Program-made: the position numbers and the translations under genes
The notes under the pieces: model-generated
Seen by the model: the letters and a program-made list of their open reading frames with translations, nothing else
The model's database searches: none
Told to the model about the DNA's origin: nothing
Shown: piece after piece, positions 44,904 to 54,320 of the stretch
How the letters are laid out: each line of letters opens with the position of its first letter
Position numbering within the stretch: position 1 is the stretch's first letter
Assembly: GCA_021371935.1 (NCBI GenBank)
Contig: JAJFVF010000019.1
Span: forward strand, 151,268-215,267
Length of the DNA stretch: 64,000 bases
Reading direction: 5' to 3'
Origin: a bacterium
GTDB lineage: Bacteria; Armatimonadota; UBA5829

Positions 44904-45668
44904 TTATTGCCCTTTGTTGATCATGTGTGCCAGATATCCTGCGCCGAAGCCGTTGTCTATATTCACCACGCTTACTCCGACCGCGCAGGAGTTGAGCATG
45001 GAAAGCAGAGCAGCCAGACCGCCGAAGCTGGCGCCGTAACCTATGCTTGTCGGCACTGCTATGACCGGTCTGCTGACCATTCCACCGACAACGCTTGCCA
45101 GAGCGCCTTCCATCCCGGCCACTGCTATTATCACATTTGCGCCGAGCAGTGTCTCTTTCTGATCGAGCAGTCTGTGCAGACCTGCTACACCCACATCATA
45201 TGACTTCTCCACACGGCTGCCGAGCACCCTTGCGGTGACTGCCGCCTCTTCTGCCACGGGTATGTCCGCGGTCCCGCCGCAGACGACCATTACATATTTA
45301 TCATCCTGCGCAAGCTCCTTATCAGACCGAACCGGCTTACCGACTGTGATAATCCTTGCCGGTTTGTTATAGGCTGCATTTGGAATATGGTTCTTGACTG
45401 CATCATATACTTCAGTGCTTGCACGTGTGCCCAATATGCACTTGTTGCCCTTGCACAGATGTTTCATTATCTCTATCACCTGCTCGTTCGTCTTACCCTG
45501 GCAGTAAACAACCTCTGGAAACCCACTGCGCAGGCTGCGGTGGTTGTCGAGTTTGGCAAATCCTATGTCTTCGTACGGCAGTGAGCGCAGACGCTGCATC
45601 GCTGCGCCTACTTCCAGGCGTCCATCCTTCACCATCTCCAGCAGTTGTTCGAGAAGTTCTGTATTCAT
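44904..45668 (-). CDS. larB: LarB, pyridinium biscarboxylic acid synthase (nickel-pincer cofactor)
   Basis: A 254-residue AIR-carboxylase-related protein. It carboxylates and hydrolyses nicotinic acid adenine dinucleotide to begin the pincer cofactor. The N-terminal part is LLEQLLEMVKDGRLEVGAAM, then RSGFPEVVYCQGKTNEQVIE. The PurE-like core includes VCGGTADIPVAEEAAVTARV and ANVIIAVAGMEGALASVVGG. The ATG lies on the base after the larE stop. larC follows 18 bases downstream. Confidence 0.93.
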   Translation of the reverse strand: MNTELLEQLLEMVKDGRLEVGAAMQRLRSLPYEDIGFAKLDNHRSLRSGFPEVVYCQGKTNEQVIEIMKHLCKGNKCILGTRASTEVYDAVKNHIPNAAYNKPARIITVGKPVRSDKELAQDDKYVMVVCGGTADIPVAEEAAVTARVLGSRVEKSYDVGVAGLHRLLDQKETLLGANVIIAVAGMEGALASVVGGMVSRPVIAVPTSIGYGASFGGLAALLSMLNSCAVGVSVVNIDNGFGAGYLAHMINKGQ

Positions 45669-46469
45669 CTAGAAACCGATTACCTCGTTCATGCTCCCCG
45701 TATGATAACCCACAAGATCGAGTGCGACATATTTATATCCCAGGCTTTTGAACTCGCGCACCACACATTCTCGAACATGGTGGCCTATCATCTTCTCCAT
45801 CTCGAGCGGCATCAGCTCTATGCGCGCCGTGTCGCCGTGGTCTCGGACACGAAACTGGCCGAACCCGAGTTCATTCAAAATGTCTTCCGCGTGCTCTATG
45901 CGTGCCAGGAGTTCAGTCGTCAGACGCGAACCATAGGGAACGCGGGACGCAAGACATGCGTAGGACGGCTTGTTCCAGGTGCTTAGCCCTATATCACGCG
46001 ATATTGCACGGATGTGTTCCTTCGTAATACCCAGTTCCTTAAATGGACTGCGCACACCAAGCTCGCAGTTGGCTTTCGATCCGGGTCTGAAGTCGGATTC
46101 GTCGTCAATGTTCGAGCCGTCGAGCACATATTTGATACCCTGTTCGTTTGCCATCTCGGTCAATCTGGAAAAGAGAGCTTTTTTGCAGTGATAACAACGC
46201 TCGGGTGTGTTTTCCGGCACTTTGTCCAGCGACAATATATCCACACCCAGCCTGACCAGGTTGAAACCATACATGTCAGCCAGACTGATTGCATCATCTA
46301 TTTCGGACGATGGGACAAGGCATGATTCGATCAGCACACAGATTGCTTTATCACCGAGCGCATCGGTTGCTGCCTTTGCGAGCAGAGTGCTGTCTACTCC
46401 ACCTGAGTATCCTATAAGCACACTCCCCATATCTGTAAGGAGGTTTTTGAGTCTTTCATAATCTGCCAC
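45669..46469 (-). CDS. larE: LarE, sulfur transferase of the nickel-pincer cofactor
   Basis: A 266-residue PP-loop protein. The nucleotide-binding loop is IGYSGGVDSTLLAKAATDAL. Other landmarks are CYHCKKALFSRLTEMANEQG and DGSNIDDESDFRPG, then WNKPSYACLASRVPYGSRLT. LarE gives sulfur from its own cysteine (or recycled persulfide) to the cofactor. The GTG start at 46469 is chosen because a promoter lies directly upstream and would begin the mRNA within one or two bases of it; longer starts lie upstream of the promoter. It starts the operon. Confidence 0.9.
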   Translation of the reverse strand: MADYERLKNLLTDMGSVLIGYSGGVDSTLLAKAATDALGDKAICVLIESCLVPSSEIDDAISLADMYGFNLVRLGVDILSLDKVPENTPERCYHCKKALFSRLTEMANEQGIKYVLDGSNIDDESDFRPGSKANCELGVRSPFKELGITKEHIRAISRDIGLSTWNKPSYACLASRVPYGSRLTTELLARIEHAEDILNELGFGQFRVRDHGDTARIELMPLEMEKMIGHHVRECVVREFKSLGYKYVALDLVGYHTGSMNEVIGF

Positions 46470-46800
46470 AGGTTTAACTATAGCGGAAGTGGCCGTGAGT
46501 GTCAAAAAGACAGAATGGTTTTTTGACAAGAACAATTTTTGCTGCATATATCAGACAGAACGGTATACTATGACACCAGGTTTATGGGGTAACTCCATGG
46601 GTAAAACAAACTCGTTAAGATATGACAATAAGCTTTTTAAGTAAATCAGGACGTCGAACTTGTAATAACGAGACATTTTGCTGATCGTTTTTTCAATGGC
46701 GTATTGGCTTATTCCCCATATTTGGAGTACACTATATAGTGACTAATCACTTCGATGATATGTCGGTGAGTGATATAGAATTTTGCAGTGAGGTTTTAGT
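46470..46800. other. 331-base gap between larE and the methyltransferase-like gene
   Basis: Holds the lar promoter, a 12-base palindrome (CACTATATAGTG, 46730-46741) that could be a -10/operator for the rightward gene, and AT-rich spacer. I see no gene in it. Confidence 0.5.
46477..46505 (-). promoter_or_regulatory. Near-consensus sigma-70 promoter for the lar operon, leaderless
   Basis: On the minus strand TTGACA (46500-46505), a 17-base spacer, and TATAGT (46477-46482). Transcription would begin near 46470, one base before the GTG of larE, so the mRNA is likely leaderless. Confidence 0.65.
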
Positions 46801-47487
46801 GTGTCAAGAGCAATAGAGAACTGGTTGTTTATCGGTTTGTTGCTGGTTGTCCTTATCTTTGCGGGACGACCTGCTTCATTTATGGACAGAGAGCCTGTGG
46901 ACTTTGCGTTCGATCTTGCGGGCTTGGTTATATCAATGCTGGGACTGCTGCTTAGAGTAGTGTCACGAGATTGGAAGATTGTGCATGGTGATGGCTGCCT
47001 GGTTACGGATGGACCATATTCGGTCGTGCGGCATCCCATGTATGTGGGCAGCTTTCTTGCCGGTCTGGGGCTGTGTGTGATACTTGGAAGCGTGCCATTT
47101 ACCATCATCTATTCAATATTCTTTATAGTGATTCATGTGCGCATTGCACGACGTGAAGACAAATATATGGACGGTGTCTGGCCGGAAGAGCATAAGGAAT
47201 ATACTGCGAAGGTGCCGGGGTGTGTGCCTTCATTTGCCGGCCTGATTAAGATTATTACGTCATACAGAGGGTGGATATCTTCTATTCCCGGCGCATTCAA
47301 CCGAGAGCGCAGTGCTTTGTGCGGAATTCTCGTGGGTGCATGCATTTCAGAATCTGCATCGGATATTTTGACGTTTGGCTGGGCCGTTGTCCACCTTGAA
47401 GTGATGATATGGACCGGCGTTGCGGCTGTGCTTTTTGCGACGTGGTTGTTACTATACTTCCGACAAAAAACCGCTAAGGCACACTAA
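46801..47487 (+). CDS. Isoprenylcysteine carboxyl methyltransferase-like membrane protein
   Basis: A 228-residue integral membrane protein. The ICMT/PEMT signature is present: VTDGPYSVVRHPMYVGSFLA, with conserved His and Pro, followed by another helix and IARREDKYMDGVWPEEHKEY, which includes the conserved EE near the C-terminus. These enzymes methylate lipids, quinones or small membrane molecules with SAM. The bacterial substrate is unknown. The start is a GTG, with GTGAGG ahead. It stands alone. Confidence 0.82.
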   Translation: MSRAIENWLFIGLLLVVLIFAGRPASFMDREPVDFAFDLAGLVISMLGLLLRVVSRDWKIVHGDGCLVTDGPYSVVRHPMYVGSFLAGLGLCVILGSVPFTIIYSIFFIVIHVRIARREDKYMDGVWPEEHKEYTAKVPGCVPSFAGLIKIITSYRGWISSIPGAFNRERSALCGILVGACISESASDILTFGWAVVHLEVMIWTGVAAVLFATWLLLYFRQKTAKAH

Positions 47488-47514
47488 TTTGCATGCCCTC
47501 GACCATGCGTGAGC

Positions 47515-47543
47515 TTGAAAGATGCCTGCACGGGTGATAACAT
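47515..47543 (+). promoter_or_regulatory. Promoter of the RNase P RNA gene
   Basis: TTGAAA (47515-47520), 17-base spacer, TAACAT (47538-47543). Its predicted start near 47550 equals the 5' end of the RNase P RNA. Confidence 0.6.
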
Positions 47544-47549
47544 GTGATT

Positions 47550-47887
47550 GAGCGAGTCGGGTGATCGCCCCAAGCATTGCTTGGAGAGGAAAGTCCGGGC
47601 TCCACAGGGCAAGGTGGTTGCCAGCGGCAACTGTTCCGCATGTCGGGATAAGGAAAGTGCCACAGAAAAGAAAACCCCGGTTTCCGGGAGAGCTGAAACG
47701 GTGGTGTAAGAGACCACCAGCTCCGTCGTGAGGCGGAGGCTTGGTAAACCCCACCTGGAGCAAGGCCGAATAGGGGAGGGCTGACGCTGCCCGCTGACCT
47801 CCCGGGTGTCGCCGCTTAAGCCGTGCAGCAATGCGCGCGCGTAGATAGATGATCACACTAGACAGAACCCGGCTTACAGACTCGCTC
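47550..47887 (+). ncRNA. rnpB: RNase P RNA (bacterial type A)
   Basis: About 338 bases. The universal core GAGGAAAGTCCGGGCTCC is near the 5' end, after GAGCGAGTC. The 3' end GACTCGCTC (47879-47887) pairs with that 5' GAGCGAGTC (47550-47558), closing helix P1. The conserved 3' core ACAGAACCCGGCTTACAGA is complete, so the catalytic RNA is intact. It matures tRNA 5' ends. Boundaries are set by the P1 pairing. Confidence 0.95.
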
Positions 47888-47904
47888 ATAGCACTCATTT
47901 GTGC

Positions 47905-47934
47905 TTGACAATCCGCTCTCGGAAGTAGTATATT
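47905..47934 (+). promoter_or_regulatory. Promoter of tRNA-Pro
   Basis: TTGACA (47905-47910), 18-base spacer, TATATT (47929-47934). It lies 20 bases before the tRNA. Confidence 0.6.
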
Positions 47935-47954
47935 GAAAGTCCTGAACCAAGCGT

Positions 47955-48031
<77 letters not shown>

Positions 48032-48113
48032 CTAACCTTTTCTATGCGAGCCCTGTCGGGATTTCGGCAGGGTTTTCGCGCATATGATGTGGCTAGACAC
48101 CGGAGGGCAACGA

Positions 48114-49679
48114 TTGGATCGAAAAAAGGACAGGCCTGCTGTTCATATTAGGCGTGTTCCGCTGGTTAATGCAAATTACGACACTTACAAGCCCAACGGC
48201 TTCGTTGAGCAGAATACATTCCTCACAATGCCCCAAGAATATGCCGAGGTCCCAACGTTTGAGAATTCAAAGTGTCTACTGCCTGAGCCGATTTGGAAAG
48301 GTCACGAATCTGCTATCGATTGTTATTGGAAAACTTGGCAACTGGCATTCAAGAATATACACAAGTTGGATCCGGAAAGTGGCTTTGTCGCGAACTACAT
48401 AGACACTGCATTCAATGACTGCATATTCATGTGGGATACATGTTTTATATTGATGTTTGCCCGCTATGGAAGCAGAGCATTCAGCTTTTTAAGAACCCTG
48501 GATAATTTCTACAGCAAGCAGCACAAAGACGGATTCATATGCCGTGAAATCGGCAAGCATCTCGGTGACGACAGGTTTCAGCGATTCGACCCGACCTCCA
48601 CCGGTCCTGAGTTGATGCCTTGGACCGAATGGGAATACTATCTGAACTTGGGAGACAAAGACAGGCTTGCTCGTGTATTTCCTGTGCTCGTTGCATTTCA
48701 TCAGTGGATGCGGGACTACCGGACTTGGCCGGATGGAGCTTATTGGGCGTCAGGATGGGCAAGCGGCATGGACAATCAGCCAAGAATGGGTCACAATCTA
48801 CCCGGATACGTTGAGACATTCTATCATGATCACATGGTTTGGCTTGATGCTTGCTTGCAAGGAGTATTGTCGGCGAGTATTCTCGTTCAAATGGCCGGGG
48901 AACTCGGCAGAGAGAATGATGTTCCTGATATGTTGCAAGAAATTGATAATCTGACCAGGGTCATCAACACAAAACTGTGGGACAAACAAACCAGTTTCTA
49001 CTACGATCTTCATAAAGATGGCACGCTGAGCGACTGCAAGAGTATTGCAGCATATTGGGCGCTATTGGCCGGAGTAGTTCCTCCCAGATGTCTCAAGCCA
49101 TTCCTCGCTCATCTGGAAAATTCGAAAGAGTTTATGAGAGCGCACAGGGTTCCCGCATTATCTGCGGATGATCCCCAGTATGATCCAAACGGTGGCTACT
49201 GGAAAGGCAGCGTTTGGCCTCCGACAAACTACATGGTATTGCGTGGGCTGACCCGTGTCGGTCAGGACAATCTGGCGTATGAGATTGGCCGCAACCATCA
49301 CAATGCTATTGTGAAGACATTTGAAGATACCGGGACCGTCTTTGAAAATTACGCTCCCGATTACATTGCCGAAGGTAATGTGGCTGCTCGAGATTTTGTC
49401 GGATGGGGTGGGCTTCCGCCTATCGCTGTATTTCTTGAGTATGTGATCGGGCTTCAAGCAAACATTCCGAATAATCGAATAATGTGGAATGTAAACTTGC
49501 TCGAGGAGCATGGCGTGAAGAATTATCCGTTTGGAGCTATGGGGACACTCGATTTACTGTGCGAGGCGCGCATGTCAGCTACCCAAGAGCCAGATATTAT
49601 CGCAAAGTCCAGTGTTCCTCTTGAACTTGAAATATGCTGGAGCGACGGTCACCAGACCATTAAGGTAGAGCCGACCTAG
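48114..49679 (+). CDS. GH63/trehalase-like alpha-glycosidase
   Basis: A 521-residue protein of the six-hairpin (alpha/alpha)6 glycosidase fold. Motifs include FMWDTCFILMFARYGSRAFS, the pair WASGMDNQPRMGHNLPGYVE (general acid Asp/Glu), and FENYAPDYIAEG with the second acidic residue near the end, and GGYWKGSVWPPTNYMVLRGL. These fit GH63 (YgjK/mannosylglycerate hydrolase type). The substrate is not certain. The TTG at 48114 is used because GGAGG lies seven bases ahead; the upstream ATG has none. No signal peptide, so cytoplasmic. Confidence 0.8.
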   Translation: MDRKKDRPAVHIRRVPLVNANYDTYKPNGFVEQNTFLTMPQEYAEVPTFENSKCLLPEPIWKGHESAIDCYWKTWQLAFKNIHKLDPESGFVANYIDTAFNDCIFMWDTCFILMFARYGSRAFSFLRTLDNFYSKQHKDGFICREIGKHLGDDRFQRFDPTSTGPELMPWTEWEYYLNLGDKDRLARVFPVLVAFHQWMRDYRTWPDGAYWASGWASGMDNQPRMGHNLPGYVETFYHDHMVWLDACLQGVLSASILVQMAGELGRENDVPDMLQEIDNLTRVINTKLWDKQTSFYYDLHKDGTLSDCKSIAAYWALLAGVVPPRCLKPFLAHLENSKEFMRAHRVPALSADDPQYDPNGGYWKGSVWPPTNYMVLRGLTRVGQDNLAYEIGRNHHNAIVKTFEDTGTVFENYAPDYIAEGNVAARDFVGWGGLPPIAVFLEYVIGLQANIPNNRIMWNVNLLEEHGVKNYPFGAMGTLDLLCEARMSATQEPDIIAKSSVPLELEICWSDGHQTIKVEPT

Positions 49680-49795
49680 ATTTGCAGTTTCATAATAGAT
49701 GCGATGACAATAGTTCTGGGGGCGGTTCGTGATTTCAACTTTTATCCGACCTTAAAGGAGAGGCTGCCGATTGGCATCCTCTCCTTCGTATATTA

Positions 49796-50623
49796 CTACT
49801 TTGCTTTCGCTTCCAGTGACTTTATTGTCTTCTCAATCATTTTAGCCATTGGGCTGTTGGAACCCAGCGGATTTGTGTCCATATCAGGCCTTGCCCCCAT
49901 GTTCGGCGGAGGACCAGCAGGCTGCGAGCCATCGGACGGCGGTGCGCCACCTGGTGGAGGCTGTTCACCTTTTTGTCCTTCAGGTCGTTTCATCTCTTTG
50001 CGCGGCAGTTCGCTGATAGTCTTCTTTTGAGCCGAAGTAAGTATTGAGTTCAGCTTTGATGCCGCAGTCTTTGCCTGCGCGGCATCCAGAGTTTTTTTGG
50101 ATCGCAGAGGGTTTATGACTGCAAGGATCGCTTTCGCCTGTGAGGCAGTGATGGAATCTTTCTTGCTTTCTTCGAGCCGCCCGATATCCATTACCACACG
50201 CACCAGTTCGAATGATGGGCGCATTGTACGCCCGTCCTTTTGGCCGGGTACCATAGGCGGTGTTCCTGCCTGCTTGGGTTGAATAGATGTCGGAGGTTTC
50301 TTTGCAGTCGTCACACCGGCAGTCTGCTTTGCTGTGCCTTTTTGTGTGTCCTCTTCAACGCTTACAGCAGCAGACGGTTTCTGTGCGGTTTCAGTTGAGT
50401 TGGGTTTCTCCGTATTAGGCATATTGCCGGGTTGCGTGCCAGGAGGTGCCATATGAGCAGGAGGCTCGCCGTTTCCAGGAGGACCAAACTGTCCGCCTTG
50501 TCCGGGTCCTCTATCGGTTGGTACAAACACATATTGTGGCTTCGGAGAGAGCAGGGTCACGGCTCCATACACAATGATAGCCGCTGCTATCAGTACCAGG
50601 ATAATCGTAGTCTGTTTTTTCAT
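49796..50623 (-). CDS. Proline-rich membrane-anchored protein
   Basis: A 275-residue protein with one N-terminal membrane helix (TTIILVLIAAAIIVYGAVTL). The first 120 residues after it are rich in Pro, Gly and Gln. A folded region (about 145-225) contains LVRVVMDIGRLEESKKDSIT and LAVINPLRSKKTLDAAQAKT, a two-repeat helical pattern. The C-terminus is Pro/Gly-rich again. It is the last gene of the tolC-macA-macB operon, 17 bases after macB, so it may serve that pump. I do not recognise a family. Confidence 0.6.
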   Translation of the reverse strand: MKKQTTIILVLIAAAIIVYGAVTLLSPKPQYVFVPTDRGPGQGGQFGPPGNGEPPAHMAPPGTQPGNMPNTEKPNSTETAQKPSAAVSVEEDTQKGTAKQTAGVTTAKKPPTSIQPKQAGTPPMVPGQKDGRTMRPSFELVRVVMDIGRLEESKKDSITASQAKAILAVINPLRSKKTLDAAQAKTAASKLNSILTSAQKKTISELPRKEMKRPEGQKGEQPPPGGAPPSDGSQPAGPPPNMGARPDMDTNPLGSNSPMAKMIEKTIKSLEAKAK

Positions 50624-50640
50624 ATTAGTGCCTCCGATCC

Positions 50641-51858
50641 TTATTCGTATCGCAGTGCTTCAATCGGGCGCAGCCGTGCTGCCTGCTGTGCCGGATAATA
50701 GCCGAAGAATATTCCGACAAATGCCGCAAATCCGAACGATAGCAATATGGAAGTCAGAGAGACCTGCGCATGCCACTCCGAAACGCAGCTGACCACAAAT
50801 GACCCTAACAGACCGACCAGAACGCCGACAGTGCCGCCGCACAGTGAGAGCACCAGCGCCTCGACCAGGAACTGTGTTTTGATGTCGCGCTGCCTGGCGC
50901 CAAGCGCTTTGCGAATGCCAATTTCACGTGTGCGCTCGGTGACGGATACCAGCATGATGTTCATAATGCCAATCCCACCGACTATCAGCGACACACTTGC
51001 GATTCCTGCCAGCAGCAGTGTGAAGACTTTACTGGTTTCCTGTGCCATTTCGATTATGTCGGCCTGGTTTCGGATCATAAATGTGTCTTCATCATCTGCG
51101 GCTATGTTGTGACGTTTGCGGATAACTGCATCGACCTGAGATGACGCCTGATCGCTGACGTCCGATGATGCAGCCTGCACATTGATTGCACGCACATATT
51201 CGGTCCCCATCAGCCTGCGCATACATGTCGTCGCGGGGACAACAAGCCGGTCGTCGGGGTCTGAAAAACTGCCTGCCGAGCCTTTTTCTTTCATAAGACC
51301 CACTATCTGGAACTGAATACCGTTGATGCGGACATTTTGCCCGACCGGTGATACTTCGCCGAACAGATTCTCGGCAGTTGTTGGTCCGATGACTGCAACT
51401 TTGCGATATGCTCTCACTTCGTCGTCGGTGAACATTCTTCCCGTCTGGACCTGATAGTTCCTGATGGACAGATAATCCGGCGTGGTGCCGAGAATTGTCG
51501 TGTTGGTGTTCTGATTTTTATACTTTACCTGCGCATTTGTCTGTGCTTCGGGAGCAGCAGCCTTCACGGCGGAACACTCATCACTTATGGCCTGGACATC
51601 ATCCAGAGTCATAAATTCATTGCTGCCAAAACCGCCCTTTGCTGGTCCCTTACTGGTTCGTCCTGTGAAAACTGTAAGCACGTTGGTGCCCATAGATTGT
51701 ATGCGTTCCATCGTCTGGTTTTGTGCGCCTTTGGCCAGCGCCAGCATTGTGATGACAGCCGCAACACCTATAATAACACCCAACATGGTGAGGACAGCAC
51801 GCATTTTATTTGCCGACAGACCTTCAAGCGCGACGGCTACGCTTTCCCATAGACTCAT
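50641..51858 (-). CDS. macB: MacB-type ABC efflux permease
   Basis: A 405-residue permease of the FtsX/MacB group. The N-terminal [20 protein letters not shown], the periplasmic region, and C-terminal [20 protein letters not shown], then [20 protein letters not shown], are signatures. It makes the mechanotransmission part of a tripartite pump with the ATPase, the adaptor and TolC. The ATPase is a separate protein here rather than fused, as in many Gram-negatives. The start overlaps the ATPase stop by four bases. Confidence 0.9.
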   Translation of the reverse strand: MSLWESVAVALEGLSANKMRAVLTMLGVIIGVAAVITMLALAKGAQNQTMERIQSMGTNVLTVFTGRTSKGPAKGGFGSNEFMTLDDVQAISDECSAVKAAAPEAQTNAQVKYKNQNTNTTILGTTPDYLSIRNYQVQTGRMFTDDEVRAYRKVAVIGPTTAENLFGEVSPVGQNVRINGIQFQIVGLMKEKGSAGSFSDPDDRLVVPATTCMRRLMGTEYVRAINVQAASSDVSDQASSQVDAVIRKRHNIAADDEDTFMIRNQADIIEMAQETSKVFTLLLAGIASVSLIVGGIGIMNIMLVSVTERTREIGIRKALGARQRDIKTQFLVEALVLSLCGGTVGVLVGLLGSFVVSCVSEWHAQVSLTSILLSFGFAAFVGIFFGYYPAQQAARLRPIEALRYE

Positions 51859-52589
51859 GATTCTTCCTCCACCGGTAAAGACGCCAATACTTCCCGAGCA
51901 ACGATTCGCTTGGCAACCGGCGTATCTTCGACCAAATGCCCATCCTTGAATCTGATAATCCGTTCTGAATGCTGCGCTATATCGTTCTCATGCGTGACCA
52001 TGACAATTGTTTTGCCCTCAGCGTGCAGTTCCTGCAGGATGACCATGATCTCTTCGCTTGTGCGAGTGTCGAGGTTGCCGGTGGGTTCGTCACCAAAGAT
52101 AATCAGCGGGTTATTGACTAGCGCACGCGCAATTGCCACACGCTGCTGCTGACCGCCGGACATCTCATTGGGCTTGCTGTTGACGCGGTCGCCAAGTCCT
52201 ACTCGCTCTAGAGCAGCTTGTGCTTTGCTTTCCATATCAAGATGAGAGTCGTCAGGGTTATACATCAACGGCAGCATTACCTGGCGCAGGGCTGAACGGC
52301 GCGGAATAAGGTTATATGACTGGAATACAAACCCGATCTTGCGATTGCGCACATCTGCCAGTTCGTCATCATCCATCCCCGCAACCTCCTCACCGGCAAG
52401 TCTGTAGGAGCCTTCGGTGGGCTGATCAAGGCAGCCGAGAATGTTCATAAGAGTCGATTTACCTGAGCCTGACGGTCCCATTATTGCGACGAACTCGCCT
52501 TCGCGGACATTTAGGTTGATATTCCGAAGCGCATGTACCGACTGTGTGCCCATGTCATAAATTTTGTGGAGATTCTCCACGTAAATCAT
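51855..52589 (-). CDS. MacB-type ABC ATPase
   Basis: A 244-residue ATPase. Walker A is [20 protein letters not shown]. The signature [20 protein letters not shown] and Walker [21 protein letters not shown] are complete. The sequence is LolD/MacB-like. It overlaps the permease gene by four bases and lies 57 bases after the adaptor gene. It powers the MacA-MacB-TolC-type pump. Confidence 0.95.
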   Translation of the reverse strand: MIYVENLHKIYDMGTQSVHALRNINLNVREGEFVAIMGPSGSGKSTLMNILGCLDQPTEGSYRLAGEEVAGMDDDELADVRNRKIGFVFQSYNLIPRRSALRQVMLPLMYNPDDSHLDMESKAQAALERVGLGDRVNSKPNEMSGGQQQRVAIARALVNNPLIIFGDEPTGNLDTRTSEEIMVILQELHAEGKTIVMVTHENDIAQHSERIIRFKDGHLVEDTPVAKRIVAREVLASLPVEEES

Positions 52590-52621
52590 TACACTACCTC
52601 CTCGAAGTCATGGGTTGTTGT

Positions 52622-52642
52622 CAACTCATAACCCATAACTCG
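52622..52642. repeat. Degenerate period-7 repeat (TAACCCA type)
   Basis: CAACTCA, TAACCCA, TAACTCG in register between the adaptor and ATPase genes. It also forms a weak inverted repeat with the TGGGTT just before it. Confidence 0.5.
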
Positions 52643-52646
52643 ATCA

Positions 52647-54320
52647 TTACATCGGCATTCCGCCGGGCGGCCTGGGCATATTCTGCTGGCTGGAATTTCC
52701 ATCTGTCGCGGCTGTGTCTGATACCACGACTTGCTCACCTTCTTTAAGGCCGCTTATGACTTCAGTTGACTCATCACCAGAGAGGCCTGTCTTGATCTTT
52801 CTGGGAGTGGGAGCGCCGTCCTTAATTACCATTACAATCGATTGACTGTTTGACCCCTTCAGTGCACCATTGGGAATAACCAAAACGTCTTCTTTGCTGG
52901 CTGTTATGAAGTCGCATGTTGTGTTCATTCCGGGCTTTAGCCGGCTGTCAGTTGAACTTATCTCTACAGTAACCGGTATGGTTGTTACATTGTTTGTCGT
53001 GGTGGTCTGCGGAGCGATTTTTGTGACTGTGCCCTTGAAAACTTCGTCTGGGTAGGCATCGACCGTGATATTGACACTTTGGTGTAGGTTGATTTGTGAT
53101 ATGTCGGTTTCATCTATATCGACAGTCGCGTTCATTTTGCTTACATCGGCTACTTCAAACAGGGTGACGCCGCTGCCGGATGCAATAGCGGAAGACTTTG
53201 CACCCGTAACGATGGAACCGATTTCTACATATTTGGTCACAACTACACCCGAGCACGGCGCTGTGATGGTCGTATAGTTGACATTCTTCTGCGCCTGCTC
53301 AAGTGAGGCCTCAGCGCTCTTTACATCGGCCTCTGCTTGCGTAATGTCCGCAGCCTTTACGGCTTCGGTGTGATATGTCGCACGCACCTCTTCAAGGGAG
53401 GCTACGGCTTTATTGTATGCTGCCTGCGCATCTGCAAGTGCTTCTTTCTTCAGTGATACCTGCATGCTGTTGGCTTTCGCGGTAGCCAGTGCGGCTTTTG
53501 CAGCGGCCACTTTTGCTTCGCTGCTGAGCAGATCTTCATTTGTCTCATCCTGGACCGTATCCCACTTGCTTTGTGCGTCATCCAATTGTGCTTTGGCCGC
53601 ATCATAGTCTTTCTGAGCCGATTCCAGGCTGGACTTCGAGACAAATCCCTTGTCATGGAGCGCTTTTTGACGTTCCAGCTCTTTTCTGGTCTGATACTCG
53701 GCCGATTTTGCCTGGTTAAGGCTGGCCTTGGCAGAAGCTAATGTCTGGGGTACGGTTGCCTTCTTTGCCTGTCTATAGGACGCCTCGGCTGACGCGAGTG
53801 AGCTTTGTGCCTCGTTTATGGCTTCTTGAGTGAGTTTGGGCTGTACATTCGCCTGCTTCTGTGCCTGTACGAGCTGTGCTTTTGCGCTCTTTACCGCCTC
53901 CTGGGCTGCACGGAGCTGAGCGGGATACTGGCTGTGCTGCATGTCTCGATTGTTTCTGGCCTGGAGCACCTTTGCGCGGGCACTGGCAAGATTAGCGTTT
54001 GATTGCTCAAGAGTGCTCTTTGTGTCAGTTGGGTCGATCTTTGCGACAACCTGGCCTGCCGTTACACGGTCGCCTTCGTCGACTCCCAGCCATATGATCT
54101 GACCTCCGACATTGGACTTGACTTCAACAGTGCTCAGCGCCTCCAGTGTGCCTGTGCCGGAGACTGATGTGGTGATTGTCGAACGTTTCACCGTCGCGGT
54201 CTTCAGGACGATCTTGTTTCCTGCAGCCCTGTGTCGGGCGAATGTGATGACAGCAACAACTATCAGGACGATTGCGCCTATGACAATCAGCTTTGAATTT
54301 TTACGGTTTTTCCCACTCAT
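52647..54320 (-). CDS. macA: MacA-type periplasmic adaptor protein
   Basis: A 557-residue membrane fusion protein. One N-terminal membrane helix (LIVIGAIVLIVVAVITFARH) is followed by a lipoyl half (SNVGGQIIWLGVDEGDRVTA). A very long helical hairpin is full of Ala/Gln/Lys and of ASAKA/ALAQ-like units (about 90-330). The second lipoyl half is ITAPCSGVVVTKYVEIGSIV, then beta-barrel and membrane-proximal domains. The hairpin is much longer than usual. It overlaps the tolC stop by four bases. Confidence 0.92.
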   Translation of the reverse strand: MSGKNRKNSKLIVIGAIVLIVVAVITFARHRAAGNKIVLKTATVKRSTITTSVSGTGTLEALSTVEVKSNVGGQIIWLGVDEGDRVTAGQVVAKIDPTDTKSTLEQSNANLASARAKVLQARNNRDMQHSQYPAQLRAAQEAVKSAKAQLVQAQKQANVQPKLTQEAINEAQSSLASAEASYRQAKKATVPQTLASAKASLNQAKSAEYQTRKELERQKALHDKGFVSKSSLESAQKDYDAAKAQLDDAQSKWDTVQDETNEDLLSSEAKVAAAKAALATAKANSMQVSLKKEALADAQAAYNKAVASLEEVRATYHTEAVKAADITQAEADVKSAEASLEQAQKNVNYTTITAPCSGVVVTKYVEIGSIVTGAKSSAIASGSGVTLFEVADVSKMNATVDIDETDISQINLHQSVNITVDAYPDEVFKGTVTKIAPQTTTTNNVTTIPVTVEISSTDSRLKPGMNTTCDFITASKEDVLVIPNGALKGSNSQSIVMVIKDGAPTPRKIKTGLSGDESTEVISGLKEGEQVVVSDTAATDGNSSQQNMPRPPGGMPM

